A DNA stretch of 64,000 bases from JAAYYM01 sp964483155 (lineage in GTDB: Bacteria; Bacillota; Clostridia; Lachnospirales; Lachnospiraceae), in NCBI GenBank assembly GCA_964483155.1, contig CAZAAC010000007.1:11101-75100 (forward strand). The letters run 5' to 3'. This document shows, piece by piece, positions 26,454 through 35,706 of the stretch. The translations under genes and the position numbers were made by a program. The notes under the pieces were generated by a model that saw only the letters and a program-made list of their open reading frames with translations, made no database searches and was not told the origin of the DNA. The number at the start of each line of letters is the position of its first letter. Position 1 is the stretch's first letter.

Positions 26454-27482
26454 TTAATGAAATGGATTGTTAATATACTCTAACGTCAGTGCACTAAGAC
26501 CTTGCATATAGTAATGATTAATGTCAGAAGAATATCGAATTTTAGGAAGGTGCTTTTCGGGAATGGTACGTGCACAATTCTTACGCATTTCAAAAAGCAT
26601 ATTTTCTTGAATGGGATTACCCGTTAATACAATTAAAGCTGGGTTAATAATTGCAATCAATGAAGAGAGAGTTTTCGAAACAAGTTGAATCACACCTTCG
26701 CGAGTGCTTAATAGTTTTATCTGATCTTCACAATTCATTTCAAAAGGCAAATATGAAACTTCACCTGCAAAATTTGTACTCCCGTGAAATATGGTTCCAT
26801 TAATAATAATGCCGCTACCAGCACAAACATTATCAAAAAAAGAAACCAGAGCCATAGAGAATTCTTCTTCGAGAGATTCTTCTTGATAAAAGCCGTATGC
26901 AATTAAATTCATATCATTATCTATGACTACATCGATATTGAATCGCTCAGACAGGCGTGAAACAATAGGGCAGTCTGTGAGGGCTTCAATATCACAGGAA
27001 TCGATTTCTTTATCATTGTTTACAACACCTGGAACACCAAAACCAATTGCTCTGATTTGTGTATACTTCTGCATTATGAGGCTGATTAAATCTTCGATTT
27101 CTTGATAGTCAACCAATTTTTTATCTAGCGATTCACTCTCTACAATATTGCCAAGTAAATCTACAACAGCATATGTAAGTTTTCTGTGACCACCAATAGT
27201 AGTAGCATAAACACATAATATATGAGAATGACTTTCGTTAAAGCGATATGCTTTTGCTGGACGGCCAACACAACCAGAGGCAGATTCTGTATCTACTTCT
27301 AATATTTCTCCGCTATCAGAAAGTTCATTTAGTAATGTATTACAAGTAGCGACGCTAAGACCGGTTATTTTAGAAATCGTATTTTTTGTACCAAAAGGTA
27401 TTGCTTTTAATGCATTTTTAACAAGCGCTATGTTATAACTTCTGACTTGAGCAGTATTACTAACATTTATTGTACTAATCAT
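26454..27482 (-). CDS. ROK-family transcriptional regulator
   Basis: A 342-residue protein. The ATG at 27482 is chosen because AAAGGAAAAG precedes it and the frame above it is hydrophobic junk. The N-terminal winged helix (TKNTISKITGLSVATCNTLLNEL) is followed by GRPAKAYRFNE and a sugar-kinase-like ROK domain (IRAIGFGVPGVVN, DVVIDNDMNLIAYG, AINPALIVLTGN). The usual zinc cluster C-x-C-G-x-x-G-C-x-E is absent; only MNCED remains at that place, so the effector site or fold may differ. It probably controls its own operon with the MFS transporter 30 bases downstream. Confidence 0.85.
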   Translation of the reverse strand: MISTINVSNTAQVRSYNIALVKNALKAIPFGTKNTISKITGLSVATCNTLLNELSDSGEILEVDTESASGCVGRPAKAYRFNESHSHILCVYATTIGGHRKLTYAVVDLLGNIVESESLDKKLVDYQEIEDLISLIMQKYTQIRAIGFGVPGVVNNDKEIDSCDIEALTDCPIVSRLSERFNIDVVIDNDMNLIAYGFYQEESLEEEFSMALVSFFDNVCAGSGIIINGTIFHGSTNFAGEVSYLPFEMNCEDQIKLLSTREGVIQLVSKTLSSLIAIINPALIVLTGNPIQENMLFEMRKNCARTIPEKHLPKIRYSSDINHYYMQGLSALTLEYINNPFH

Positions 27483-27531
27483 ATATAACTTTTCCTTTCT
27501 ATGATATATTGTAATAGTTAATTTAATAATT

Positions 27532-27560
27532 ATTATAAGTGTTATAATTATAGTTGTCAA
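27532..27560 (-). promoter_or_regulatory. Consensus sigma-A promoter of the ROK-MFS-VOC operon
   Basis: Read on the minus strand: TTGACA, exactly 17 bases, then TATAAT, 50 bases ahead of the ROK start. It is a perfect match to the housekeeping consensus. A strong promoter under a likely self-encoded repressor fits regulated expression. Confidence 0.8.
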
Positions 27561-27642
27561 ATTGTTTTTTGTAAAGAATGCTTTCATTTATAAAAATATA
27601 TGATAAAATAGCAAAGAATCGACAATACAGAGGTGTGGTAAA

Positions 27643-28374
27643 ATGCAGGAACAGTTTATCAGAGCTAAAATGCTTTTTGGAGAAAGAGCAATGATAATAT
27701 TGCAAAACGCTAGAGTTGCAGTGTTTGGAATAGGTGGGGTTGGTGGCTATACAGTGGAAGCGCTTGCTAGGAGTGGAGTGGGAACATTGGATTTATTCGA
27801 TGATGATATAGTTTGCTTATCAAATTTAAACAGACAGATTATTGCGACAAGAAAAACAATAGGGCAATATAAAGTTGATGCTGCAAAGGAACGTATATTG
27901 GACATAAACCCAGAAGCAACTGTATATACACATCGATTGTTCTATATGCCAGAAACAGCAAAAAATGTTGACTTATCAGTATACGACTATATCGTAGATG
28001 CAATTGATACTGTTACAGGGAAAATTGAATTAGTATTAAGGGCACAAGAAGCAAATATACCTATCATTTCTTCTATGGGCGCAGGTAATAAATTTAATGC
28101 TGCAGATTTTGAGGTGGCAGACATCTTTGAAACATCTGTTTGCCCTTTAGCTAAAGTAATGAGAAAAGAATTAAAAGCAAGAGGAGTAGAGAAATTAAAA
28201 GTAGTTTATTCGAAAGAATTACCATTTCAAACGGTAGAAACAGACGAAAAAAGTCAGCATACTACAAAAGAAAAAAGAATACCATCAAGTAATGCATTTG
28301 TTCCTGCAACGGTTGGATTAATTATGGCAGGAGAAGTGGTTAAAGACTTGACAAATATAAGAAATAACAAATAA
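27643..28374 (+). CDS. tcdA: tRNA threonylcarbamoyladenosine dehydratase (TcdA/CsdL family)
   Basis: A 243-residue E1-like protein. The ATP-binding loop is GIGGVGGYTVEALARSGVG, followed by LDLFDDDIVCLSNLNRQI with the conserved Asp and the NRQ motif, and AIDTVTGKIEL. It adenylates and cyclises t6A37 of ANN-reading tRNAs to ct6A. Length is close to the usual 250-270 residues. It is divergent from the ROK operon. Confidence 0.92.
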   Translation: MQEQFIRAKMLFGERAMIILQNARVAVFGIGGVGGYTVEALARSGVGTLDLFDDDIVCLSNLNRQIIATRKTIGQYKVDAAKERILDINPEATVYTHRLFYMPETAKNVDLSVYDYIVDAIDTVTGKIELVLRAQEANIPIISSMGAGNKFNAADFEVADIFETSVCPLAKVMRKELKARGVEKLKVVYSKELPFQTVETDEKSQHTTKEKRIPSSNAFVPATVGLIMAGEVVKDLTNIRNNK

Positions 28375-28388
28375 TTTTCTTAATAAAA

Positions 28389-28420
28389 AAAGTATCAACT
28401 TTTTTAAAAGCAGATACTTT
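28389..28420 (-). terminator. Terminator of tRNA-Lys
   Basis: AAAGTATC and GATACTTT form an 8-bp stem. On the minus strand the stem is followed by TTTTTATTA. It lies 4 bases past the tRNA 3' end and may also stop tcdA transcription. Confidence 0.7.
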
Positions 28421-28424
28421 CGTG

Positions 28425-28497
28425 TGCGCCTCTAGGGATTCGAACCCTAGACACCCTGATTAAGAGTCAGGTGCTCTACCAACTGAGCTAGAAGCGC
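28425..28497 (-). tRNA. tRNA-Lys (anticodon CTT)
   Basis: 73 bases fold as a cloverleaf: acceptor GCGCTTC/GAGGCGC with discriminator A, D-arm AGCTCAGTTGGTAGAGC, anticodon arm CCTGA-CTCTTAA-TCAGG, and T-arm TAGGGTTCGAATCCCTA. The anticodon CTT reads AAG. CCA is not encoded. Confidence 0.95.
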
Positions 28498-28519
28498 AAA
28501 ATATTAGAACGCAAGGAAT

Positions 28520-28548
28520 ATTATATTATATTGTTTTCATAAAAGCAA
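28520..28548 (-). promoter_or_regulatory. Probable tRNA-Lys promoter
   Basis: Read on the minus strand: TTGCTT, 17 bases, TATAAT, ending 22 bases before the tRNA 5' end. Confidence 0.55.
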
Positions 28549-28608
28549 GCGTTTTATACGTTTATTTATAAGTTAATTGTAAAGATAAAAAGAAGAAAGA
28601 GAGAAAAA

Positions 28609-29379
28609 ATGATATTTGAGACACATGCACATTACGACGATGAAGCCTTTAACAAAGACAGAGAAGAAATATTAACGAGAATGCAAGCAGATAAGATAGG
28701 ATATATTGTAAATGTTAGTTCTTGCATGGAAACTTGTAAAAGTACCATTGCACTTACAGAGAGGTATCCGTTTATTTATGGTGCAATCGGAGTTCATCCT
28801 AGTGATACACTAGAGCTGAATGAGGAAAATATAAAGTGGATGGAAAAAAAGTGTGCACTTGATAAGATTGTAGCAGTGGGAGAAATAGGCCTGGATTATC
28901 ACTGGGATGAGCCAGAGAGAGAGATTCAAAAAAAATGGTTTATCAAACAGTTGGAATTGGCAAGAAAAGTGGATCTTCCATTAATTATTCACAGTCGAGA
29001 GGCTGCGCAAGATACGTTAAATATAATAAAAGAACAAAAAGCATATGAAAGTGGAGGTGTAATTCATTGCTTTTCTTATGATTTAGTATTAGCGAAGGAA
29101 TATTTAAAAATGGGATTTTATATTGGAGTTGGAGGGGTCTTGACATTTAAAAATGCCAAAAAATTAAGAGAAGTAGTAGCATATGCGCCAATAGAAAAAA
29201 TAGTTTTAGAAACAGACTGTCCATATTTGGCACCAGAGCCCTATCGCGGGAAGAGAAATAATTCAACTTACTTGCAATATGTAATAGAGGAAATCGCAAA
29301 TATCAAAGGAATTAACAAAGAAATCGTGGAAGAAATTACAACAACGAATGCTAAGACGATGTATAGAATTAATTCATAA
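28609..29379 (+). CDS. tatD: TatD-family metal-dependent hydrolase
   Basis: A 256-residue protein with every metal-site motif of the family: ETHAHYDDEAF, VGEIGLDYHWDEP, IIHSREA, GVIHCFSYD and LETDCPYLAPEPYRG. TatD proteins are DNA exonucleases or related hydrolases. The order tatD then rsmA is common in Firmicutes and is preserved here; the two genes are 19 bases apart. Confidence 0.93.
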   Translation: MIFETHAHYDDEAFNKDREEILTRMQADKIGYIVNVSSCMETCKSTIALTERYPFIYGAIGVHPSDTLELNEENIKWMEKKCALDKIVAVGEIGLDYHWDEPEREIQKKWFIKQLELARKVDLPLIIHSREAAQDTLNIIKEQKAYESGGVIHCFSYDLVLAKEYLKMGFYIGVGGVLTFKNAKKLREVVAYAPIEKIVLETDCPYLAPEPYRGKRNNSTYLQYVIEEIANIKGINKEIVEEITTTNAKTMYRINS

Positions 29380-29398
29380 TGTAAAAACAGGAGAAAAT

Positions 29399-30256
29399 AT
29401 GACAACACTCAGTAATCCAAGTATAACGATGGATATCGTTCAAAGATACAACTTTGTATTTCAAAAGAAGTATGGACAAAATTTCTTAATTGATAAAAAC
29501 ATACTTGAGAAAATTGTAGAAGCAGCGAGTATCCAAAAAGATGATTTAGTAATTGAAATAGGTCCAGGAATAGGAACAATGACGCAGTACCTATGTGAAA
29601 AAGCACGTGAAGTAATTGCAATAGAGATAGATAAAACTTTAATTCCAATTTTAGAAGAGACATTATCGACATATAATAATATAACAATCATCAATCAAGA
29701 TGTATTGAAAGTAAACATCAAACAGCTGGTTTTAGAAAAAAATAATGGAAAACCAATAAAAGTAGTTGCAAACCTTCCATATTATATTACCACACCAATT
29801 ATTATGGGGTTGTTTGAAGATCACATACCATTAAAAAGTATAACAGTAATGGTACAAAAAGAAGTTGCAGATAGAATGCAGGTAGGACCTGGGACAAAGG
29901 ACTACGGGGCACTTTCCCTAGCGGTGCAATACTATGCAAAGCCCCAAATAGTAGCATTTGTTCAACCTAGTTGCTTTATACCACAACCAAAAGTTGGTTC
30001 TGCGGTTATCTGTTTACAAACATATGTCGAGCCACCTGTTGACGTAAAAGATGAGAAATTAATGTTTGCACTAATCAGAGCTTCTTTTAATCAAAGAAGA
30101 AAGACTTTACAGAATAGCATTCACAATACAAATGAATTGCATTTATCAAAAGAAAAAATAGTAGAAGCCTTACAAAAAATGCATTTATCAGAGAAAATCC
30201 GGGGAGAAGCATTAACACTAAGCCAGTTTGCAGAACTTAGTAATATGTTACAGTAA
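29399..30256 (+). CDS. rsmA: 16S rRNA adenine dimethyltransferase RsmA/KsgA
   Basis: A 285-residue protein. ATG 29399 follows AGGAGA; a longer frame would overlap tatD. The start FVFQKKYGQNFLIDKNILEKI, the SAM loop VIEIGPGIGTMTQYL, and NLPYYITTPI (the NLPY motif that holds the target adenine) are all present. It dimethylates two adjacent adenines in the 3' hairpin of 16S rRNA; loss gives kasugamycin resistance. Confidence 0.96.
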   Translation: MTTLSNPSITMDIVQRYNFVFQKKYGQNFLIDKNILEKIVEAASIQKDDLVIEIGPGIGTMTQYLCEKAREVIAIEIDKTLIPILEETLSTYNNITIINQDVLKVNIKQLVLEKNNGKPIKVVANLPYYITTPIIMGLFEDHIPLKSITVMVQKEVADRMQVGPGTKDYGALSLAVQYYAKPQIVAFVQPSCFIPQPKVGSAVICLQTYVEPPVDVKDEKLMFALIRASFNQRRKTLQNSIHNTNELHLSKEKIVEALQKMHLSEKIRGEALTLSQFAELSNMLQ

Positions 30257-30331
30257 ATAATCCTTTTGTTTTTACTCTTAATATATTATAATAATATTAT
30301 AAATATGGTTGGTAGGAATGGAGGAATTAAT

Positions 30332-30559
30332 ATGCCAAAGAATACATTTTGTTTTCTAAAAGGCATTGTCGATTGTGATTCGGCCAGGATTCAAGATTGT
30401 AATATGAAGAGAGTTACTGTTTGTATGTTAGAGGAAGACATAGAAATAAAGAAAGAAAATACATTTTGTTTTTTAAAAGGAGTTGTAGAATGTCCATCAA
30501 GTAGGATTCAAGATTGTAATATGAAACATACAAACACATGCATGCTCGATGAAAAATAA
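30332..30559 (+). CDS. Small protein made of two tandem Cys-rich repeats
   Basis: A 75-residue protein behind a strong GGAGG. Residues 4-33 and 43-72 are nearly identical units: NTFCFLKG(I/V)V(D/E)C, then RIQDCNMK and (V/T)CML. Each has four cysteines in the same spacing, eight in all. No signal peptide is present. Two copies of a four-Cys unit suggest metal binding or redox chemistry in the cytoplasm, but I do not recognise a family. The small-gene call is supported by ribosome site, repeat conservation at protein level and a strong terminator 9 bases later. Confidence 0.8.
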   Translation: MPKNTFCFLKGIVDCDSARIQDCNMKRVTVCMLEEDIEIKKENTFCFLKGVVECPSSRIQDCNMKHTNTCMLDEK

Positions 30560-30567
30560 AAAAGAAT

Positions 30568-30606
30568 AAGTTGCTCTGGTAATAAAAATCCAGAGCAACT
30601 TTTTTG
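30568..30606 (+). terminator. Rho-independent terminator
   Basis: A 12-bp perfect stem (AAGTTGCTCTGG with CCAGAGCAACTT) is followed by TTTTTG. Confidence 0.92.
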
Positions 30607-30648
30607 TTTATAGAAGGATTATGTAGTTATTTATTACAAGCAATATTT

Positions 30649-30677
30649 TTGACAATATACTAGACCTATGGTAAACT
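30649..30677 (+). promoter_or_regulatory. Promoter of the TPR/repeat protein and glgB
   Basis: TTGACA, 17 bases and TAAACT lie 65 bases before the next gene. Confidence 0.55.
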
Positions 30678-30741
30678 TAACTTAAAATGTGCATATATTG
30701 TTGTTTTACATAATTTCTTGATATAGTCGAGGTGAAAACGA

Positions 30742-33651
30742 TTGGACAAGTATGAGTATAAGGTGCGTGCCGAGCAAATTAAAACACTTTTGGAAAGCAA
30801 AGAATATGCGGAAGCAATGAAAGTGGCTGACACGGTTGATTGGCGCAGAGTTAAAAGTGTTTCCATGCTTTGTACTGTCAGTGAAATTTATAAAATAAAC
30901 AGAAAATATGAAGAAAGCCGGGATATTTTGCTCCTGGCTTATGAACGTTATCCAGGTGGAAGGATGATCGTATATGCACTATGTGAACTTGCAATTAAAA
31001 TGGAGGAGTATGTTCTGGCAGTTGAATATATGAAGGAGTTTGCACAAATTGCACCCAGGGATACGGGTATTTATATATTAAGATATAAGTTATATGAAGC
31101 ACAGGATGTTCCTCTAGAAGAAAAAATAGAGGTTTTAGAAGAATTTAAACAAAGAGATTATCGGGAGAGATGGGCGTATGAACTAGCATATTTATATCAC
31201 AGAGTAGGGTTAGGAACTAGATGTGTAGAAGAGTGTGATGAAATCATGCTTTGGTTTGGTGAAGGAAAGTATGTTATTAAGGCAATGGAGCTTAAAATGC
31301 TTCATGAACCATTAACAGAAGAACAATTACAAAAATACAATGCAAGAAATATTTACGCAGAAGAGCCACAGCAAAGAGAGTATGGAAATGGAAAATCTCC
31401 AGAGATAAGTTCTCAAGTATCAAGTAGTGCAAGGAACGCAGAACATAAAATGGGAACAGAGAATACTGATAAAATATCTCAGTTATTCGGGAATATTCCA
31501 ATTGATAGAGCAGAACAGTCGCAAGTAATCAGTGATGATGAAATTGAAGTAAAGCCTATGAATATGAGTAAGTATAGTACAATGAACCTGCAAGAGGAAC
31601 TTGCAAAGAGTATGCATGAATTCTTAACTAATGAGGATACATCTACAGAAACGGATTATGCGGCATATCAGGAGCTACAATATATTCCACAGGAGCAAAT
31701 GTATGTATCACAGCAGGAACAATATATTCCACAGGAGCAGGTGTATGTAACACAGCAGGAACAATATATTCCACAGGAGCAAATGTATGCACCACAGCAG
31801 GAGCAATACATTCCACAGGAGCAAATGTATGTACCGCAGCAGGAGCAATACATTCCACAGGAGCAAATGTATGTATCACAGCAGGAACAATATATTCCAC
31901 AGGAGCAGGTTAATGTACCACTGCAGGAGCAATATATTCCACAGGAGCAGGTTTATGTAACACAGCAGGAGCAAAATACCCCACAAGAACAAACTAGTGA
32001 GGTACAGGAGGAGTCTAAAACAAGTAAGCAATTATATGAGGAAGAATTAAGAAAAGAATCGGAATATGATAGGATGCTAGCACAAGAATTGGATGGTCAG
32101 ATTTCTTTGAGCTTACCGGAAGAGGAAATCATTGATAAGCAGATGACAGGACAAATTTGTATAGAAGATGTACTTAAAGAATGGGAAACAAAGAAACAGG
32201 ATAATAATATCAAACGTAAAGAAGAGGCAAGAAGAAAAGCACTTGATCAGACGAATGATATACTAGCACAGTTAGTAGGTGTTATTCCAGGTATTGTAGC
32301 GCCTTCTAAGGATAATGAACCAAGAAGTTCTATCTCAAATGAAAGAACAATATCAGAAGAAGTTAAAGAGCAGACAAGCAATTATGAAAAAGATACTTTA
32401 ACAGCGGAAGAACCTCGTATGATGACTATTGAAGAAGAGTTAATGGCAATGATGACTACTTCTTCAGACACTCAAGAAGAGGGAAATAATGTAAAAGAAA
32501 ACAAAGAAGAAAGTATCACTATAGGTAATTCTGAAGTCAAAAAGGTTTTTGATATAGAGGATAAACAGAAAGCGTTAGAAGTTACAGGTAAAATTCCAGA
32601 TTTTATTCTTCCAAGTATGCCAAAAGTACATGCTGAAAAAGAAGATATAGAAAAACCAATTATAAATGCTGATGAATTGTCAGAAATTGAAGAAATTGAA
32701 GAAATTGATCAACCAGAAGAAATAGATGAACCAATCTTTGATGAAGAAATAGATCAAGCAATTCATGAGGAAGAAGAACTATCTAGAGAAACTTTGGAAG
32801 AAGATAATAGTTCTGCAGAAATAAAAGATGCAGAGGAGAAAGTGTTAAAAAAAGGAAAGCCTAGTTATATGACATTAGAAGAAAGGCCAAAGAGTAAGAG
32901 AGATTTCGACGAGAAAGAACAGAGAATATTTGCAGCTTTTAACGGAATAGAAGTGGTAAAGGCACAACTTGTAGAAGCCATGGAAAAAATCAGCATGGAC
33001 GGAGACAAGGGAAATGTAATTATTCTGGGTCCTATTGAATCAGGTAGAAAGGATTTTGCAATTGATATTATTAAAGCAATGCAAATAACAGATAGCAGAT
33101 TCTCTGGAAAAGTTGCAAAGATAGCAGGAAAAGCCTTAAATAAAAAAGATATATCAAGTACTCTTGCTAAATTGGGAGGAGGAGCACTTATTGTAGAAGA
33201 GGCTGGAGAATTATCAAAAGAGACACTGCAAAATATATGTAATTCATTGATAAAAGAAAAATTATGTATAGCAATTGTAATTGAAGATAAGAAAAACGCT
33301 TTAAAACCTTTAATGGATGAGATACCAGAAATAAATCAAACATTTAATATAATGATTGATTTGCCAGAATTCAGTAATGATGACTTAGTAGCATATGCAA
33401 AAGGATATGCGAGGGAATGTGAGTATGGTATAGATGAAATGGGGATTTTAGCATTATATACTCGAATTGGTGAATTACAGACGGTAGATCATATTGTTTC
33501 ATTGGAAGAAGTAAGGACAATTATTGATGTAGCAATTAAACATGTAGATAAGAAGAATATGTCGCATTTTATTGATATCTTATTCGCCAAAAGATATGAT
33601 GATGAAGATTTTATTATTTTGAGGGAAAAGGACTTCATTACCAAACAATAA
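30742..33651 (+). CDS. Large TPR / Gln-rich repeat / AAA-like ATPase protein
   Basis: A 969-residue cytoplasmic protein starting at TTG behind CGAGGTG. Residues 1-200 form TPR-like helical pairs (CTVSEIYKINRKYEESRDIL). Residues about 312-423 are eight 14-residue repeats rich in Gln/Pro/Tyr. A long acidic, disordered stretch follows, and residues about 740-960 resemble an AAA domain: VIILGPIESGRKDF in the Walker A place (no GKT, so binding is doubtful), GGALIVEEAGEL as Walker B, and a C-terminal helical lid (FIDILFAKRYDDEDFIILREKDF). It lies 21 bases ahead of glgB. Its function is unknown; the mixture suggests a scaffold. Confidence 0.75.
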   Translation: MDKYEYKVRAEQIKTLLESKEYAEAMKVADTVDWRRVKSVSMLCTVSEIYKINRKYEESRDILLLAYERYPGGRMIVYALCELAIKMEEYVLAVEYMKEFAQIAPRDTGIYILRYKLYEAQDVPLEEKIEVLEEFKQRDYRERWAYELAYLYHRVGLGTRCVEECDEIMLWFGEGKYVIKAMELKMLHEPLTEEQLQKYNARNIYAEEPQQREYGNGKSPEISSQVSSSARNAEHKMGTENTDKISQLFGNIPIDRAEQSQVISDDEIEVKPMNMSKYSTMNLQEELAKSMHEFLTNEDTSTETDYAAYQELQYIPQEQMYVSQQEQYIPQEQVYVTQQEQYIPQEQMYAPQQEQYIPQEQMYVPQQEQYIPQEQMYVSQQEQYIPQEQVNVPLQEQYIPQEQVYVTQQEQNTPQEQTSEVQEESKTSKQLYEEELRKESEYDRMLAQELDGQISLSLPEEEIIDKQMTGQICIEDVLKEWETKKQDNNIKRKEEARRKALDQTNDILAQLVGVIPGIVAPSKDNEPRSSISNERTISEEVKEQTSNYEKDTLTAEEPRMMTIEEELMAMMTTSSDTQEEGNNVKENKEESITIGNSEVKKVFDIEDKQKALEVTGKIPDFILPSMPKVHAEKEDIEKPIINADELSEIEEIEEIDQPEEIDEPIFDEEIDQAIHEEEELSRETLEEDNSSAEIKDAEEKVLKKGKPSYMTLEERPKSKRDFDEKEQRIFAAFNGIEVVKAQLVEAMEKISMDGDKGNVIILGPIESGRKDFAIDIIKAMQITDSRFSGKVAKIAGKALNKKDISSTLAKLGGGALIVEEAGELSKETLQNICNSLIKEKLCIAIVIEDKKNALKPLMDEIPEINQTFNIMIDLPEFSNDDLVAYAKGYARECEYGIDEMGILALYTRIGELQTVDHIVSLEEVRTIIDVAIKHVDKKNMSHFIDILFAKRYDDEDFIILREKDFITKQ
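31675..32010 (+). repeat. Eight tandem 42-bp repeats within the TPR/ATPase-like gene
   Basis: Seven good copies and one decayed copy of a 42-bp unit encode EQYIPQEQMYV(P/S/T)QQ-type peptides. The period is exact, with no frame change. Copies are more similar in DNA than needed for the protein, so recent expansion or contraction is likely. Confidence 0.93.
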
Positions 33652-33672
33652 GACAGGGAAGGAAGTTGTTGT

Positions 33673-35613
33673 ATGAAGGGAAGCAAAAAAGTGACAGAAA
33701 TAAAGGAAAAAAAGGTTGAAGCCTCTCCTTTTATTACGGAAATGGATCAATATCTATTTGGCATGGGAACGCATTATGAAATCTATAAAAAATTAGGGGC
33801 ACATCAAACAATAAGAAATGGTAAAAAAGGATTCTATTTTGCTGTGTGGGCACCTAATGCAGTTGAGGTTAGTTTAATAGGCGAGTTTAACGAGTGGAAT
33901 GAAAATACACATCGTATGAGCAGGCTAAATCCAAGTGGTATTTTTGAAATATTTGTTGAGGGTATTGGAGATAATGTATTATATAAATATCAAGTAGAAA
34001 CGGCTTCGGGCGAAAAGTTGTATAAAACTGACCCTTACGGAAATTATGCTGAAGTCAGACCGGCTACTGCTTCTATTACAACAAATATTAAAAACTTTAA
34101 GTGGAGCGATTCTAATTGGATAAAAAGAAGAGAAGCTACAGATATGAAAAAAGAACCTATGGCTATTTATGAATGTCATATTGGTTCATGGATGAGACAT
34201 CCCTATAGAAAAGACGAGGGATTCTACACATATCGTGAATTTGCAGATAGACTTATAGAATATTTAAAGGAAATGAAGTATACGCATGTTGAACTGATGG
34301 GAATTGCTGAGCATCCATTTGATGGTTCATGGGGATATCAAGTAACAGGTTATTATGCTCCAACTTCGCGTTATGGAAATCCTGAAGACTTTATGTATCT
34401 TATTAATATTTTGCATAAAAATAATATAGGAGTGTTATTAGATTGGGTTCCTGCTCATTTCCCAAAAGATGCGCATGGACTTGCAAATTTTGATGGTTCC
34501 TGTTTATACGAATATGTTGATCCCAAAAAGGGTGAACATTCAGATTGGGGCACAAAGGTTTTTGATTTTGGCAAGAATGAGGTTAAAAATTTTTTAATTG
34601 CTAATGCAATTTTTTGGATTCACGAATTCCATATAGACGGATTACGTGTGGATGCAGTAGCTTCTATGTTGTATTTGGATTATGGAAAAGAAAACGGACA
34701 ATGGATTCCAAATAAATATGGCGGAAATAAAAATCTTGAAGCCATCGAGTTGTTTAAACATTTGAACTCGGTCATAATAGGAAAATATCCAGGAATTATG
34801 ATAATAGCAGAAGAATCGACAGCCTGGCCTAAGGTAACAGACACACCAGAAAATGATGGACTGGGATTTAGTTTTAAGTGGAATATGGGATGGATGCATG
34901 ATTTTTGTGATTATATGAAATTGGATCCGATTTTTAGAAGAGATAATCATTATAAAATGACATTTGCCATGAGTTACAATTATTGTGAAAATTATATTTT
35001 AGTATTGTCTCATGATGAAGTAGTACATTTAAAATGCTCTATGTTGAATAAAATGCCAGGATATTATGTAGACAAATTTTCAAATCTGCGTGTGGGTTAT
35101 ACGTTCATGTTTGGACATGCAGGTAAAAAATTGCTTTTTATGGGACAAGATTTTGGACAAGATCAAGAGTGGAGTGAAGCGAGAGAATTGGAATGGGGTC
35201 TGCTGGAGGATGATTTACATGCAGGATTATCGGAGTATGTAAAAGAGCTTCTCAAAATATACAGCAAGTATCCTTGCCTATATGAATTGGACTATGACCC
35301 TAAAGGATTTACTTGGATAAATGCTGATGATACATATAAAAGCATTTATAGTTTTGTAAGATATTCTGCAAACAATAAGAATAATATGTTATTTGTACTT
35401 AATTTTACGCCGATTGCAAGAGAGGATTATAGAGTTGGCGTTCCAGAGGAAAGAAAGTATAAACTGATATTGAATAGTGATGATACAAAGTTTGGAGGGA
35501 ACGGAAAAGTGCAGTCTGAATATTATGTGGCTGAAGAGAAGGAATGGGATGGACAAAAATATTCAATAGCGTATGAGTTACCTGCATATGGAGCGGCTGT
35601 TTTTTTATTTTAG
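33673..35613 (+). CDS. glgB: 1,4-alpha-glucan branching enzyme
   Basis: A 646-residue GH13 enzyme. An N-terminal CBM48-type domain (FAVWAPNAVEVSLIGEFNEW) precedes the barrel. Catalytic residues are Asp327 in GLRVDAVASMLYLDY, Glu380 in IIAEESTAW and Asp448 in LSHDEVVH. Usually VHGKGSM follows the last motif; here it is VHLKCSM, a mild deviation. It makes alpha-1,6 branches in glycogen. No other glycogen gene is adjacent, so it may serve with genes elsewhere. Confidence 0.95.
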   Translation: MKGSKKVTEIKEKKVEASPFITEMDQYLFGMGTHYEIYKKLGAHQTIRNGKKGFYFAVWAPNAVEVSLIGEFNEWNENTHRMSRLNPSGIFEIFVEGIGDNVLYKYQVETASGEKLYKTDPYGNYAEVRPATASITTNIKNFKWSDSNWIKRREATDMKKEPMAIYECHIGSWMRHPYRKDEGFYTYREFADRLIEYLKEMKYTHVELMGIAEHPFDGSWGYQVTGYYAPTSRYGNPEDFMYLINILHKNNIGVLLDWVPAHFPKDAHGLANFDGSCLYEYVDPKKGEHSDWGTKVFDFGKNEVKNFLIANAIFWIHEFHIDGLRVDAVASMLYLDYGKENGQWIPNKYGGNKNLEAIELFKHLNSVIIGKYPGIMIIAEESTAWPKVTDTPENDGLGFSFKWNMGWMHDFCDYMKLDPIFRRDNHYKMTFAMSYNYCENYILVLSHDEVVHLKCSMLNKMPGYYVDKFSNLRVGYTFMFGHAGKKLLFMGQDFGQDQEWSEARELEWGLLEDDLHAGLSEYVKELLKIYSKYPCLYELDYDPKGFTWINADDTYKSIYSFVRYSANNKNNMLFVLNFTPIAREDYRVGVPEERKYKLILNSDDTKFGGNGKVQSEYYVAEEKEWDGQKYSIAYELPAYGAAVFLF

Positions 35614-35643
35614 AATATTATAAAAAAGAATAAATGCTAAGAG

Positions 35644-35687
35644 AAACGGATTGTAAGCAAACAACACTGCTTGATAATCCGTTTTTA
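35644..35687 (+). terminator. Terminator of glgB
   Basis: AAACGGATT pairs with AATCCGTTT, with AAGCA/TGCTT paired inside, and is followed by TTACAT. Confidence 0.75.
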
Positions 35688-35706
35688 CATTTATCAATTC
35701 TATTAT

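Noticed and set aside
31643..31900. Antisense frames rich in Cys or Pro across the 42-bp repeats
   Set aside because: They are by-products of the repeat on the other strand, with no ribosome site; the sense frame is part of a 969-residue gene.
31675..32010. Regular repeats that could suggest a CRISPR array
   Set aside because: The 42-bp units are contiguous, coding and without spacers, and no cas gene is present in the window.
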